From: Sthenelais limicola
Lineage: Eukaryota > Annelida > Polychaeta > Phyllodocida > Sigalionidae
NCBI GenBank assembly: GCA_942159475.1
Contig: OW804097.1
Span: forward strand, 56,626,986-56,690,985
Direction of reading: 5' to 3'
Length of the DNA: 64,000 bases
The position numbers and the translations under genes were made by a program. Below, piece by piece: positions 10,597 through 22,415 of this stretch; the stretch's first letter is position 1; every line of letters begins with the position of its first letter. Below the pieces are notes generated by a model, which was given only the letters and a program-made list of their open reading frames with translations, ran no database searches and was not told the DNA's origin.

Positions 10597-12901
10597 TTCA
10601 TTACAGCCCTCTTTATTGTTCTTGAATAAAACATATAAATAAATCAAATAACTAATTTCGATTTTGTCCCCATTCCCTTTGCATTTTCCGAAACGAAGAA
10701 TATAGTCTGTCAGCTGCGCCAATCTAGCGAGTCAGGCTAGGCAACTTGTCAGTCAGAGCAGATGTCTGAACAGACCAACAGCAGATGGGTATTTCTTTGT
10801 ATGTTGTTCACAAAATGGTCTGAATCATTCAAAATGCCAAGAATATAGAACCTTCCCATACTAACAAAACTTCATTGGGATACTTTTTAAGGAATTGAAT
10901 CATAGAAAAAAGATTAAATTGCAGTGGTCGCCCACTGCTAGGCCTACATATTTAGTGCGTTGTTGAAGAACTGAAAATTTGCTATTTAACAAAGGTTTTC
11001 CAGCTTTCTAGGCCTATTAGAAGTTCATCTAACCTTTCTTGTTCTGTCTCTGCCTGCATTTATTTTTACCAGGGAATTTAGGAGAAACGATTGGGCCTTC
11101 TGCAATGACCTGTCGGCTAGGCCTAGCGAATCGGATACACCACTGGCTCCCGACCTGCGAGCCAGACAAACAAATGCTCTACTTGTCAGCCAGACAAACG
11201 GATGCATATATTTCTTACTTTATTTATGCCACTAAACGATCTACAGAATAATGACATTTAAATCTTTGATTTTGTAAAAGTATAGGCCTATTGATCAGCC
11301 TACTCGACTATAATAAACAGCTAGAGCGCTTCCCATAGGCCCTATGATCTTCCCTCTGAGTCAACCTCTGCTGACACTGACAAGTGGCGTGTCCGATTTG
11401 GTACCCGATTCGCTATAGGATCTTGGTTCACGGTGGGTTTACATCAATATACTTTAGCAAAATCAAATATTTATATGGCATTATTCGATAGAACTTTTCA
11501 TTTTGAAGCAATAGCTTTATTATTTCCAGAGAAATGGCGGCACATTCATACACAATTTGGCTTCCAGTGGTGAGGCTTGGCTGCTGGACCTATGTGTTGT
11601 ATGCGCCAAGGGTGGCATAATTTTCATGTTATGCACCACCTTGTGCACGAACCATGTGTGGCATACAATGCTAAAGTATAAGCAACTACTGCACAGGGGT
11701 GTAATAACGAACAATGCCAAAATGATAATTATTCAGATGGAATGCACTGAGTGGTTGCTCTGATTTAGCATATTATTATATCAGATATACGAGCAGTGTA
11801 AATTCATGTATCATTGAGAGTGGTGAAGCCACAACCGATGATGCGTACATTTACACTGCAAATGTGTTTTATATGCTAAATCAGAACAACCACGGGTTTG
11901 TATTCCATTTCAATATCATAACTGCCATGTTTAAATAGTGACAATACCTTGTGGGTTCATTCCTCTCAATTGTTTACATGAAACTACAAAATTATAAGTC
12001 TTTTGTGCCTTGAATTTCAAATCTATACATATTTCATAACATAGTATAGCATCTTTGACCTTGGGTGATACAAGGTTTTGATACATTATAAAAGGTATAA
12101 TAATGATAATGGTTACTGTCCATGTATCGACAATGCATCTCATTTGCATAACAGGCGCGTGATTATTATATTTCTTTACATGTTTAGCGATTTAGGTGAT
12201 ATCCATTTTTGTATTTGTTCACAAAATACTTGTCAACAAATATTGCTTTTGTCCCTGGCTTCTATAGTAATGCTTGAATATATTAATTAATCAAAGCATC
12301 AGCATACACATTGGTCATAATTTGTGTCTATTTCCAAAATCATTAAGTTGTTCAGCTCTACACAATTATATAGGTTTAATTTGAGTAGGCCTATTCAGGT
12401 CATCGTCTCCATGTCTAGAAATAAGATTAATAGCAATAGGGTAGTTTGATAAAAAAAAATATTCGCCCCTAAAGACCCCTAAACTATGACAGAAAGGTCA
12501 ACCTTTTTATTCTCTTTTACAACCTTTACTTCTACAGCCCCAAAGTCAAAGGCCGCAATATTTAGTGGGAGAAAAATCCCCATGGACAGGCAGAGTCCTA
12601 CATAATGACCTGACATTTACTGAAACATACAGTGGAGATGTCCTTTTGTAATGTCATGATAGGCCCATAGGTGGAGGTAGCGCTGCATTAGAATTTCACA
12701 AGAATGTCCAAACATTGTGTATCATTGGGGGGCTCTGCGGGCTGACTACAATTTTAGCTCACATTGTATGAGATATCTGATTTTCCTGCCCTGCTGGGGT
12801 TTTGTTGCCTCACTCCACATCGCACATGAACGTTCCGAAGAGGAGATTTGAAAATATCGTCACGTTGCATGAGCTTATTAGTAAACAAAACGAAACAAAC
12901 A
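10597..12901. other. No gene seen; five TAGGCCTA copies
   Basis: Apart from the fold-back MITE at 11.7-11.9 kb, it holds TAGGCCTA at 10939, 11009, 11118, 11283 and 12386, and a short direct repeat GCCAGACAAAC near 11161 and 11191. Confidence 0.6.
11735..11910. repeat. Fold-back MITE (TGGTTGTTCTGATTTAGCAT)
   Basis: The outer arms are ATGGAATGCACTGAGTGGTT at the left and CAACCACGGGTTTGTATTCC at the right. The inner arms GTGTAAATTCATGTATCATT and GATGATGCGTACATTTACAC form a second stem around TGAAG. An inverted copy lies at 43083-44455, split by a later insertion. Confidence 0.68.
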
Positions 12902-13215
12902 AACATGTCCGCCATCTTGAATATTGATTCGCATGGAGTTATGGGAGTTGTATGTCAGGGTAAAAGCTATAGCAAACATGTTATTTTTAGCATGGAATAT
13001 TTAAGAACGATCTTATGTAAATAGCCATGTGTTTTACTTGTTTGAGCAAAACAAGACTTCCTATTTCCCATCATGCATTTGGTTTTTATAGATAATTTAG
13101 GCAAGTCTGATATTGGTAAAAACAATTTTTTCGATAAAGATTTTGCTAAATGTATGTATGTCCGATTTGAACTGAATCCACCACTGCATGCACTTTAATA
13201 GACATGCGCAGTGAG
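12902..13215 (+). repeat. Octamer/YY1 MITE family, copy C
   Basis: This copy begins with ACATGTCCGCCATCTTGA and shares internal blocks with the copy at 53.2 kb: TTGATTCGCATG, ATGGGAGTTGTATGTCAG and ATGATATTGGT-like sequence. Its outer inverted repeats are eroded. CCGCCATCTT (12909-12918) is the reverse of the YY1-like AAGATGGCGG. It has no ORF. Confidence 0.7.
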
Positions 13216-14295
13216 GGTGTCAGGCGTATTGCCACCCAGTAAAATATAAAAGATCTACCCCCAAACCCCTCCTCTCCCTTTCAAAAGCAATCCATAATTC
13301 TCTAGGAAATTTCATGTGCCATCGTTGTAGGAATGTGGGAATACTAACAATATTTAATCCGAATGTCATGCCGATCCTCGATAACATTGTATAAGTAAAT
13401 TATGTGAGATCTTACTGAGCATATATATATATATATGTGATGTGTTACTGAAAATTGAATATTAAGTTGCAAAAATACTTTTAGACGTCCTGATCATTAA
13501 CTATCGGGTACAATACATATTCTCGATGTTTATGTATGTATATACCAATGCAATACATAATGTCACGCTATATGGAAGGAATCATAGAGACCATGCACAG
13601 GCGCATCAAACATTCAACAAAATCTAAAATAAAATAATATGCCATTTAGCATTATCAAGTTGTATTGTGGAATTTATATTCATCAGGTAATACTGTAATC
13701 GTATCATAATAAATGAAAGAAACAGTAGGAGCCACTATTGTTGTCAGAGAAACCTACACTAGTGATCTTCCCAATGTCTATATTGTTATCCTGACATGGA
13801 TCAAGTTAGTCTGGGATCTATGATAACACAGTACTAGCCACAGGTGCAGTAGATATTCAGCACAGCTTTCACTATCATATATCTATAAGCGGGAAACAGC
13901 GATTTTTTTTTGTCAGGCATGTTCTTGGAATCTGTAATGTTACCAGCCGTATTTCTGATCTGTGCGGTTCTGTCAACCCTTTCCTTAGGACGCTATATGT
14001 GATTTGTGAATTGTCAAGGTATCTGGGGTGAAAATGTGATTTGAAGCCCTTTTTAGTTGGGGTCTGTACAACTATTTCTAGCCTGGGAAAGCTGGGGAAG
14101 CCTGTTGGAAAATCGTTTCTGGGACCTCCTGAGACATACCCTATGTCATTTGCCACAAACTACTAGGGAGAAACAACCTCATGCTAACACAACAACACAC
14201 TTAGCACAAGACATTGCCCAAACAATGCTTCAACAATGGTATCCTTTGCAAGATGTCCCTCATCCTTGGCAATGCATCTCCCTGATAACTTACTA
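13216..14295. other. No gene seen
   Basis: Plain AT-rich sequence with an (AT)n run. The frames at 13875-14156 and 14057-14296 overlap on opposite strands and resemble nothing known to me. Confidence 0.6.
13421..13437. repeat. (AT)n microsatellite
   Basis: About eight AT units, next to GTGATGTGTTACTGAAA, a loose end of the GTGACGTGTTACAG MITE family. Confidence 0.85.
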
Positions 14296-14865
14296 ACTGT
14301 GGGGAGGGTGAGGGTGGGAAAGAAAGAGAACAAGGGAGGGGGGAAGGGAAGGAGAGCAGTGGGGACTGTGGGGGAGAGGGAGAGAGAAGAGGGCAGAGAG
14401 AGGGTGGGGTGAATCAGAGAGGGGGAAGGAGAAGAAGATAGAGGGTAAAAGAGAGAGGGTGGGGGAGAGGAAGAAAGACAGTGATAGTGAAAGAGAAGAT
14501 GGGGCAGGGGAAGAGGACGGGGAGTGAAGAGGGGGAGGGGAGGAAGAGAGAAAAGTGGGAGAAGAGGGAGGGAGAGAAGAGGAGGGGAGAGAGAGTGAGA
14601 AGCAGAGGGAGAGAGAAGATGGCAGAGAGAGGAGGGGGTGAATCGGAGAGAGGGAGGGGAAGGAGAAGAAGTGAGAGGGTGGAAGGGAGAAGGTGAGGGA
14701 GGATGGGGGAGAGGAAGAGAGACGGTGAGATTGAAAGAGAAGATGAGGCAGGGGAAGAGGGCGGGGGAGAGAGGAGGGGGAGGGCAGGGGAAGTAGAGAC
14801 TGAAGTGGGGGAAGAGGGAGGGCGGAGGAGGGGAGAGAGAGTGAGAGGCAGAGGGTGAAATATTT
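14296..14865. repeat. Purine-only (GA)-rich tract
   Basis: About 570 bp almost entirely A and G on the plus strand, with GGGAGAGGGAGAGAGAAG-like units partly duplicated (14390-14480 resembles 14610-14720). The predicted basic peptide here is not a gene. Confidence 0.9.
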
Positions 14866-15134
14866 CTATCTAATAGTTCCTACCCATTCTTGACCATACC
14901 TTTCATAGAGAATCTACCTGTGCTTAACGGGTATACTATCTGTGATAAAGGTGTATTATCAACTTGATAGCGATAGTGATAGAATTAATTGTATCAGGTT
15001 ATATGGAAGGAACAGTGACAGCCTCCAGGTGCATGAAATATTCAGCTAAATTACTAGTACACCTATAGTAAATCGAAAATACAAATCACGAGTCAGGATA
15101 TTGCCTTCTGTCATATACATGAGGCATGTGCTGG

Positions 15135-15190
15135 GTCATGTGACACAGGCGATTGTCATGTGACGACTACGCTCTATCACGTGGTAGAGC
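15135..15190. promoter_or_regulatory. Cluster of three E-boxes at about 20-bp spacing
   Basis: GTCATGTGAC occurs at 15135-15144 and again at 15155-15164. CACGTG (15178-15183) is centred in the near-palindrome GCTCTATCACGTGGTAGAGC (15171-15190). Such palindromes are sites for bHLH-zip factors of the MITF/TFE/USF type. The centres are about 20 bp apart, two helical turns. Function is inferred. Confidence 0.4.
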
Positions 15191-16146
15191 AAATGTCAGG
15201 GGATGAAGAATAATCATTTCATTCAGTGTGTGTCGGTTCAGCTGGTTTGTATGTATGGCCTGTATGAGTGAAGTTGCCTGAGAATGAACAATTCTCTCAA
15301 ATAACCCGAATTTAAGACAGAAATATCAGGTTCAAAATACAATTCAATGTAACCAAATACATTTATCAACAGAGTACCAAATATACTTAGATATAACCAG
15401 TATTTGTGATTTGATCTACCTTATTTAGAAGAATTTACTGAGCTGGTGATTTTATATTTTCTGACGGTGTGCCTCATATATAGGTGCACATAATCTATTG
15501 AGATGTTAAAGATGCATTATCAGCCGTGGAAGATCCTGAAATGAAATGACTATCCTTGAGATAAACACTCTAAGGGAAATGAAGAAAAACTGATTAAAAG
15601 TAACAAATTCGGCATCGATTTTTGCTCTGCATACCACTGCACCATTGCCCTTTAATGACCCATTCAAGACAGGCGGGGTATCGGGGAACCCCTAGTCACA
15701 TACATGTATGTGTATGTGCGCAGGGTCTATTCTTACATAAATATGCACTATGTAAGAGCAGACAGACCTAATACCACCATTTCGACTTAGTATGCTCAGC
15801 TGCAAAAGAGGTAGGAAACGGCTATTTCCGATCAAGACCAACATACATATATAGTATATTTCCGGTCAGAGGCTGATTCCCAGTCGCCAAAATGTAACTA
15901 TTGATTACACAATTAACCCTTAAAGTACAATTAAATAAAGTTCAGAATCAGAAAGGCCAGTATTTTCTACCTCTTAATATGTATAATTTCGAAGCAATTA
16001 GTGTCGGAACAATTATCAATAACAATGGAAAATAACAACGCAATCTACAGGCCGTACGCGTGGAAGTGAGCATGTGTTCTGTGGTGGAGTATAGCGCTGG
16101 ATGCACTTTTCTATGGAAGACCATTTACCCATATACCAAACTTCGG
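15191..16146. other. No gene seen
   Basis: AT-rich spacer between the E-box cluster and the first CCGAA islet. Confidence 0.6.
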
Positions 16147-16243
16147 TTATCCAAATTGGATCAATTCGGCCAAAACTCGGCCAAAACCCGGCCGAGTTTT
16201 GGTCGAAACTCGGCCGAATTCGGAAAACTCGGCATTCGGCAAT
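16147..16243. repeat. CCGAA/TTCGG-rich islet 1
   Basis: About 95 bp dense in CGGCC, TCGGC and CCGAATTCGG, including a perfect 13-bp inverted repeat CCAAAACTCGGCC (16170-16182) and GGCCGAGTTTTGG (16190-16202). Short frames crossing it in several phases are by-products. Confidence 0.6.
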
Positions 16244-17134
16244 CTTTTATGCTTATATAACATACATTTACATACCTGTGTACATACCATACATAAAGAT
16301 ACACGTAAAGATATGCATAAATGATATGAGTAATTCTGCCAAACGGGCAGCATTTGATTTCAGGAGGCCATTTTTTTTTAGAAAAAACAAAATTCGTTGA
16401 ATCTCTACAACCTTTGGTGTACATATATGATAAAACCATGTTTATTTTTATGCTAGATATATATTGGTATATTCGAAAAAGGAGCTTAGATGAGAATAGA
16501 AATGAATTATTGTATAAATAATTTATAAGCTACCACACCTCTAGGCTTGGTAGGGTTGGGTTGGCTAAGGGTTGATAATAGATTAATATTCATTTGAATA
16601 AGTAACCTCATTCCTAAGTAATATTTGATTGATATTGAATATAGTCAAAATTACATATAGCAGGGAATATCAGCATAATGCAGGTGAACTTTGGGAAGGC
16701 TGGGGCCAATATTTCAATTCCTACACCTATGATTCATATACCTATATTTTCCCAATTATTTTGTCTTATATGTCTAAAATTATGTCCGAATACTTATGCT
16801 TATTACTCAAAAACTATTTGAGCCTTTTCCAAAATTTAAAATGTATTAAATACCTGAACATATCTATTTGACTGGCCTAAAATCATATAATTATTGAATC
16901 ATTATCTGTACCTCATTTGGCAATCGTTGCTAGTAATGTATTATATAAGGTGAATATTTTACAATATGAAAAAGATATATTAAATTATTAATTAACGTCT
17001 GTACAGGCAAGTTAATTAAGACTATGAACTTGTATTGTATACCAAACGAACCGGGAATATGTCAGCATTACAGAGCTTTTTAAAGTATTCCAATCCGTTG
17101 GGAAATGGCGACACAGTGGCCCAATATGTGACGT

Positions 17135-17465
17135 CCGAATTTAGTCCGAAGTCAGTCCGAATTCGGCCGAAATAAAAGAGAATTTTACCGAATTTCTCCC
17201 GAATTTATTAAATATCGGTTCGGCTCGGTTCGGTTCGGCCCTAATTCGGCAAATTATAAAGGTCGGAAATTCCCGAATTTCGGCCGAACTTCGGCCGACA
17301 TCCAACCTCCGACATCCGAGTTAACTGACATCGGCCAAAGGATTTCGGTATGAAATAGTATGGGGAAGTTAAGTTCGGGGTTCGGTATCGGTTCGGAATT
17401 CGGTTCAGAGCGGTTCGGTACGGTCTCGGGCATCGGATCTCGGCATCCGATTCGGATATTTGACA
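17135..17465. repeat. CCGAA/TTCGG-rich islet 2
   Basis: About 330 bp with more than twenty occurrences of TTCGG, CCGAA or TCGGC in both orientations and irregular spacing (for example TTCGGCTCGGTTCGGTTCGG). The CpG content is out of line with the AT-rich surroundings. The minus-strand frames of 83 and 110 codons are low-complexity artefacts. Confidence 0.6.
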
Positions 17466-17748
17466 TCGGTTGATGGGTAAAAGGTCTTCCATACTTTTCC
17501 GACCTCCTTTTGCCTAAGGTGAAGAGCCAATACCCTAAGTCGAAATGGTAGTATTGTGGAAGGCCTGGGAATCTATAGTACCGCACACTATCTGAACATG
17601 GCTTCCATTGCTAATCCAGTGAAACCTTTCAACATATATGTATCCAATCAAGAAAGTTAGGGTTGGTTTCTTATCGCCCATTTCTAATAACTATAGTGAC
17701 CAACTGTTCAATATGGACATCACATTATGCTGAGGTATAGCAAACATT

Positions 17749-17896
17749 ACTAGCCTCTTGTGGTACAAGGTTTGGAGCGCAAAGAACGAGTTTGGAGGCA
17801 TAGTGATACAACACGAAGCCAAAGACTGAGTGGGTATCAGCGCCGGAAAACAAGTTCTTCATTCCGCACTAAGAACAGGTACCACAAGTTTATTAG
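17749..17896. repeat. Short inverted-repeat element
   Basis: ACTAGCCTCTTGTGGTAC at the left and GTACCACAAGTTTATTAGT at the right are complementary with few mismatches, 148 bp end to end. No coding sequence is visible. Confidence 0.45.
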
Positions 17897-18329
17897 TATA
17901 TTTACCTAATATGTGGTAAAAAGTAAATATTTCCCTTCTTTTGGATGTTTTAATTCTGAAATACGTTGCTTTCACGCTGGGTGTTCCATATGAGAACAAC
18001 AATCAACACAGGAGTAGGGCCTACTCGTAGCTCTGTAGGCTAGGACTGCGGTCGAGTAGGCTGGAAAAATTAGCATGTAAACAATTGAGAGAATATGCAG
18101 GAATATTTTAATCCACATTGATTTAACATGATGGATTCATAGATATGACTGTCCCCTTTCTTTAGATGTTTTCATTGTTTATGGATGAATTATTACCAGA
18201 AGAATGACAAGAAACGATTGAAGATAACACTTTTTTTTAGCGTGTCCGCGGCGTGAAGTCATAAAAAGTTCTATATCAATTCACAGATATTAAACTCCCA
18301 GTTGTAGAATGCCAATATACTAATAAAGG

Positions 18330-18457
18330 ATTAATGACCACTGCTAGTGTACTATGTATTTTCGAGGTGAACCAAGGGATTGTGCACAGTGTACCAGTGG
18401 TCCCTAAATGGAGGTTACTAATCCATTTAGTCTCTGACCGTTCCAGGCAGTGACTGA
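18330..18457. repeat. Second copy of the CGTTCCAGGCAGTGACT repeat
   Basis: ATGGAGGTTACTAATCCATT, TAGTCTCTGA and CGTTCCAGGCAGTGACT correspond to the copy at 3.3 kb. GTACCAGTGGTCCC here parallels GCACCAGCAGGCCC there. Confidence 0.5.
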
Positions 18458-18754
18458 TATGTTTGAACTAAAATAAATATTATCATTTTGTCATACACAG
18501 ATTTCCTTGATTATCCATACCCTACAACTGAATTCATGTATATAATATATGTATATATAGATATTTGTGTTTTTCAAATCCATATATAGCAATATATGTA
18601 TACGGCTAAAGTAATCGAACCTAAACCCATTCCCTCCTTATCCCACAGGAGTAGGAAACCCCTTATCGGTTGGAAATTGCCTTGAGGGCACAATCTACCT
18701 ACAGACAGGTTCAACTCAATTATCACAATAACCTAAATTGATCATACGTTTTCT

Positions 18755-18841
18755 CCCATCACTCAGCGTGATGGGCCAATGAAATACAATGTGAAAAGAC
18801 ATTCACGCTGAAACCTCGTTTCATGTAGCCTTCAGGCTGCC
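18755..18841. repeat. Two small hairpins
   Basis: CCCATCAC-TCAGC-GTGATGGG lies at 18755-18775, and GTAGCC-TTCA-GGCTGC near 18826-18841. They may belong to one small unclassified repeat. Confidence 0.4.
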
Positions 18842-20235
18842 GTTTATTGAGCGAAAAACAAATACAGTGAAGACAAGAGAAAAGACATATTGGATCAATA
18901 TTGTGGATTAAGATTACAGTGCAACACATGGTAAATTAATTCGCTTTTGAATACGATCTAAGTATAAACTCTCTCAAAAAGTTGCGATCACACTCTGTCC
19001 TTTGCCTTGCTTTGTGCCTCACCCTTGGGTCCAGGAAAGTATCCGCAGTGAGATTATTACGATTTTGCATGTTAGTTTAGTAAGATTGAGTATTTGTTAT
19101 ATGTATGAATGGAAACAGCCAAAGGCTATTTATATTGTACAAAAAATCGTCGCAAACAACTGTGTAGAGCTGGGAGATTCCCGGCTACTCCCAATCCTTT
19201 CCTGGGGAAAAAGCGGAAGGTTGCCGACGGTCCAGCGCAGAAAAGAAAATTCTGGGTGGGGATTTATGTACACATTTACTGCTTCTTTCTGGTGGGTAGG
19301 TATACTCATTCCTACTCGCCCCTGTGTGTAAAGGCTTTTTCTACTAGCGTGGAATATCATATAGAAAGGAATGTTTACAGGTGAAGGAATGCCCAGAAAC
19401 AATTCAATTCCTTAGCTTATGCAACAGGCAACAGACAGTCTTTGGTCCCCCCCCCCCCCCCCTGGGTCTTTTTCCCCTGTGGTGTCCATCTAAGTTTTTT
19501 TGTGATGTTAGATTTTGGTACTCATAAAACATGATTCCAACATGATGTCGCGATGATGAAATGAAATGCAGAGGAATTGTAGAATTAAAGTATTGTTTAT
19601 ATTAGACCCGGCTGGAGGTAAACGAAGGTAAATTTTAGTATTGAATTTTAGTATTTAAAAAATACTCATTTTGTCCCTAGATAACAGGAGGGACATAAGG
19701 TAATACATCCACCTTCTCACCACACAAAGGAATTTGAACCAATTTAAAGTGTTTTCAAGCTAGTCATGAAGTGGACATCTGTCATGGAACAGTATAGCAT
19801 CTGTTTAGGTCAGAGAGGTGCTATCAGACTACAAATGTACATATGTATGTACTGTTATGGACCTTCTCTGACTGCTCATAATCATGGTTGCATTAGAGAA
19901 GAGTCTTCATCTAGATAGTTTAAAGCAGAATTTTTATAACTGTTCCTATCATAATTCATGTAACACATGAAAGAAGTCTTCTTGCAAAATATTAGTTTGG
20001 AGTGGTAACGAATATAGCCAAGTTGGTAATACTATAGAGGGAAATAGGATAGCAGCTCTAGTGTGATAACAGTACAGGGAGTCGACAAGAGACGGAGAGT
20101 CTTTCTTCTCCATTTCCTATTATGGCCTTGCCGAAGGAATGATCGAGGTATAGAATGTTCAATGTCATCTTGTCTGTATTCTACAGCTCTCTGTCTGCTA
20201 AGTAATTATCTTTTTGTGCATGACATTTCTCGATA
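18842..20235. other. No gene seen
   Basis: It contains the poly(C) run and overlapping short frames at 19.0-19.4 kb that look like chance. Confidence 0.6.
19447..19462. repeat. Poly(C) run of 16
   Basis: A homopolymer of 16 C followed by TGGG. The length is uncertain in any assembly. Confidence 0.9.
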
Positions 20236-20544
20236 TTAAAGCTGCACTCTGAATTAAAATCGGTCAAAATCTATCGGTTTTCAGTGTTTTCTAAGTAACA
20301 ATTTTGTCTGGTTGTTCTTGCTACAGAGCTTCATAAATGCCCACATTCATACTTTGGAGACCCGCCGAAATCCTTTCGTATGGTGGCTTCACTTCATTTT
20401 GCTCACCGGAGACCATATTATCTTGGCCGATTCTACTTCAAATTCTTGTATAAACAAACTATTTATAAATTCAGTCATATCCGTCATATCATGAGTAAAT
20501 TTGGTAATATTATTCTATCGTAATAGATGAGAATGAAGCTTTAA
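20236..20544. repeat. TTAA-ended MITE family, copy 1
   Basis: It starts TTAAAGCTGCACTCTGAA and ends GAATGAAGCTTTAA, so TTAA borders both sides, a signature of piggyBac-type target sites. The interior (GTCTGGTTGTTC, GCTACAGAGCTTC, GGAGACCCGCC, AATCCTTTC) matches the copies at 24.1 and 31.75 kb. Confidence 0.7.
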
Positions 20545-21542
20545 TACTTCTCATGAACAGTAGGGCGGTCAGGTATTTAGAATAAGATATAAAGGAATTA
20601 TGGACCTCAAGTACTTTATCGAGTAAAAAGAAATGTATAGGTTTATCAAATATATTTTACTAATTTTATTACATACGCTTTGCTCTGAGAATAACGTATC
20701 TGGAGTGAGTCATGTACAGTGCATATATACGTAACGTGTGGTAGTCATGGCAACCAAAGTGTGTACAAAGTTTAGTGACAAATGTCGACTGAATACTTTC
20801 TACTCATCTTATCAAAAGCATAATTATAAACTAACTCGGTGGTGAGTTACTCTGAATATCGCACTCCTTCAACCAACACTTTAGTTAGCCTGTATGTATT
20901 TCACACTCAACCGGCATGAAGAGGCACCAGGCATATATATAAATATGCCATTGCCATTTTGGAGATTAGAAAATCCGTTTTATGTACCATGCGAGGTGAT
21001 TAATATTTCTCCCCCCGCCCCTCCCCGCCCTCTCATGCATAGTATCCATTAAAAAATGCACCACTTTCCAGTCCAGTCACATGCTTCTAGATACAGGAAA
21101 ACAAGATGAGTTCATCATTTATGGCCGCTACTGGAACTTGTGATGTCCAGAGCTGACAGATGTGATAAAGAGGTTAATTATGACACCTGCTAATGAGTAA
21201 TACATCAATTAATTACCTCATCTGTTACATTTGTTATTGCTATGTTAATTACAGGATATCACAAACATGTTGCATGTTATGCATGTGAGGGCACCTAGTG
21301 TCATTTACATGAACTTTGAATGTGAAATGTCTCAAAGATGTTGAAAATGGCAAGGCGCAACTTCATAAGATTTTAAATAATTTGATACATGTTTGAGGCG
21401 ATGCTTCAAATAATGTGTAGTTAATATTTGATGGTTATTGCGTCACAAAAGTGGATAGAGAGAGTAGAATTTATGATTCATGAATACCTGATCGAAATGG
21501 TGAATTGCACTAAGGATTCTTTGAGACGGCCTCGCTCATCTG

Positions 21543-21552
21543 GTCACGTGAC
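21543..21552. promoter_or_regulatory. Perfect USF/TFE-type E-box
   Basis: GTCACGTGAC, the ideal palindromic bHLH-zip site, stands alone. A related TCACGTGAC is at 62856-62864. A single short motif is weak evidence for function. Confidence 0.3.
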
Positions 21553-22362
21553 AGTGCATCCACAAGTTTAGGAACAAACTGATTTTGTGCAATTTTGAAC
21601 AATTAATCTAATATAATATTAAAATCCATATCATAAAATATATTCATCATGAACATGGGCAACATTTCCGCAACATTTATTGCCTAAAATCGACAGTAAT
21701 GCTGAGATTTCACCCATTGTTTACTTTCACCACACTGTCGGGTAGTGGGCCGGGACTTGGGGGACTCTGGCCCTTGACAACCATAGCAACCAACCAACCA
21801 GCGACTGCAATGTATGAACAATACTTGATATATCTATTTAAGATCATAGCATTTTGACCCGTTTATGTATTGTTTCAAAGGGGTTGAAAACATGTATTTT
21901 AGCATTAGCGTCTATGGAACTCAGCTGGTGTATTCCCCCGAGTTTTTGCCGCCGATCGTAGCGCCACCTGTAAATACCCGGAATCTCGTCTCAAAGAATA
22001 AGAGCTGCTTTTGCACCAATCGTGTCTTAATCGTTGTTAGTGACTATCTAAATGGATAGATCCATAATGAGCTTTTACAGAACTGTCTATCAAAGCTGTA
22101 CAGGCTGCTATAAGTATAAAAGTGGTTCTCATAGTTATAACTAGATATTATGTTGTCGGCGTATTGGGCTTATATCAAAGCATTACAGGCTTTTCTAAGT
22201 ATGTACTTAAGTTTCTATTAGTGGGGGTGCCTTGTTATATTATTGATTCACCCCCTCATCTTATTGCATTGGCATACTAGGTTGTTCCATCTTCTACTTC
22301 TCCGGTGTGTATATAATGAGAATATAATTTGACATATTCTTTGAAATACATAATTAATATGT

Positions 22363-22415
22363 ACGACTACAATCTCCCCTCGATAGCATAACAACACGAG
22401 GAGCAGTGTAGTCGT
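22363..22415. other. Imperfect hairpin
   Basis: ACGACTACAATCTCCCCTCG pairs with the downstream CGAGGAGCAGTGTAGTCGT, leaving a loop of about 14 nt. There are two or three mismatches. Confidence 0.4.

Noticed and set aside
14481..14696. Glu/Arg/Gly-rich 71-codon ORF
   Set aside because: It is a translation of the purine-only tract.
19109..19384. Plus-strand frame with a GKKRKVADGPAQKRK stretch resembling a nuclear localisation signal
   Set aside because: The frame has no other protein features, overlaps open frames in two other phases, and the basic run is a short chance match.
22114..22125. TATAAAA as a TATA box
   Set aside because: It is common by chance in AT-rich sequence, with no initiator or coding sequence downstream.
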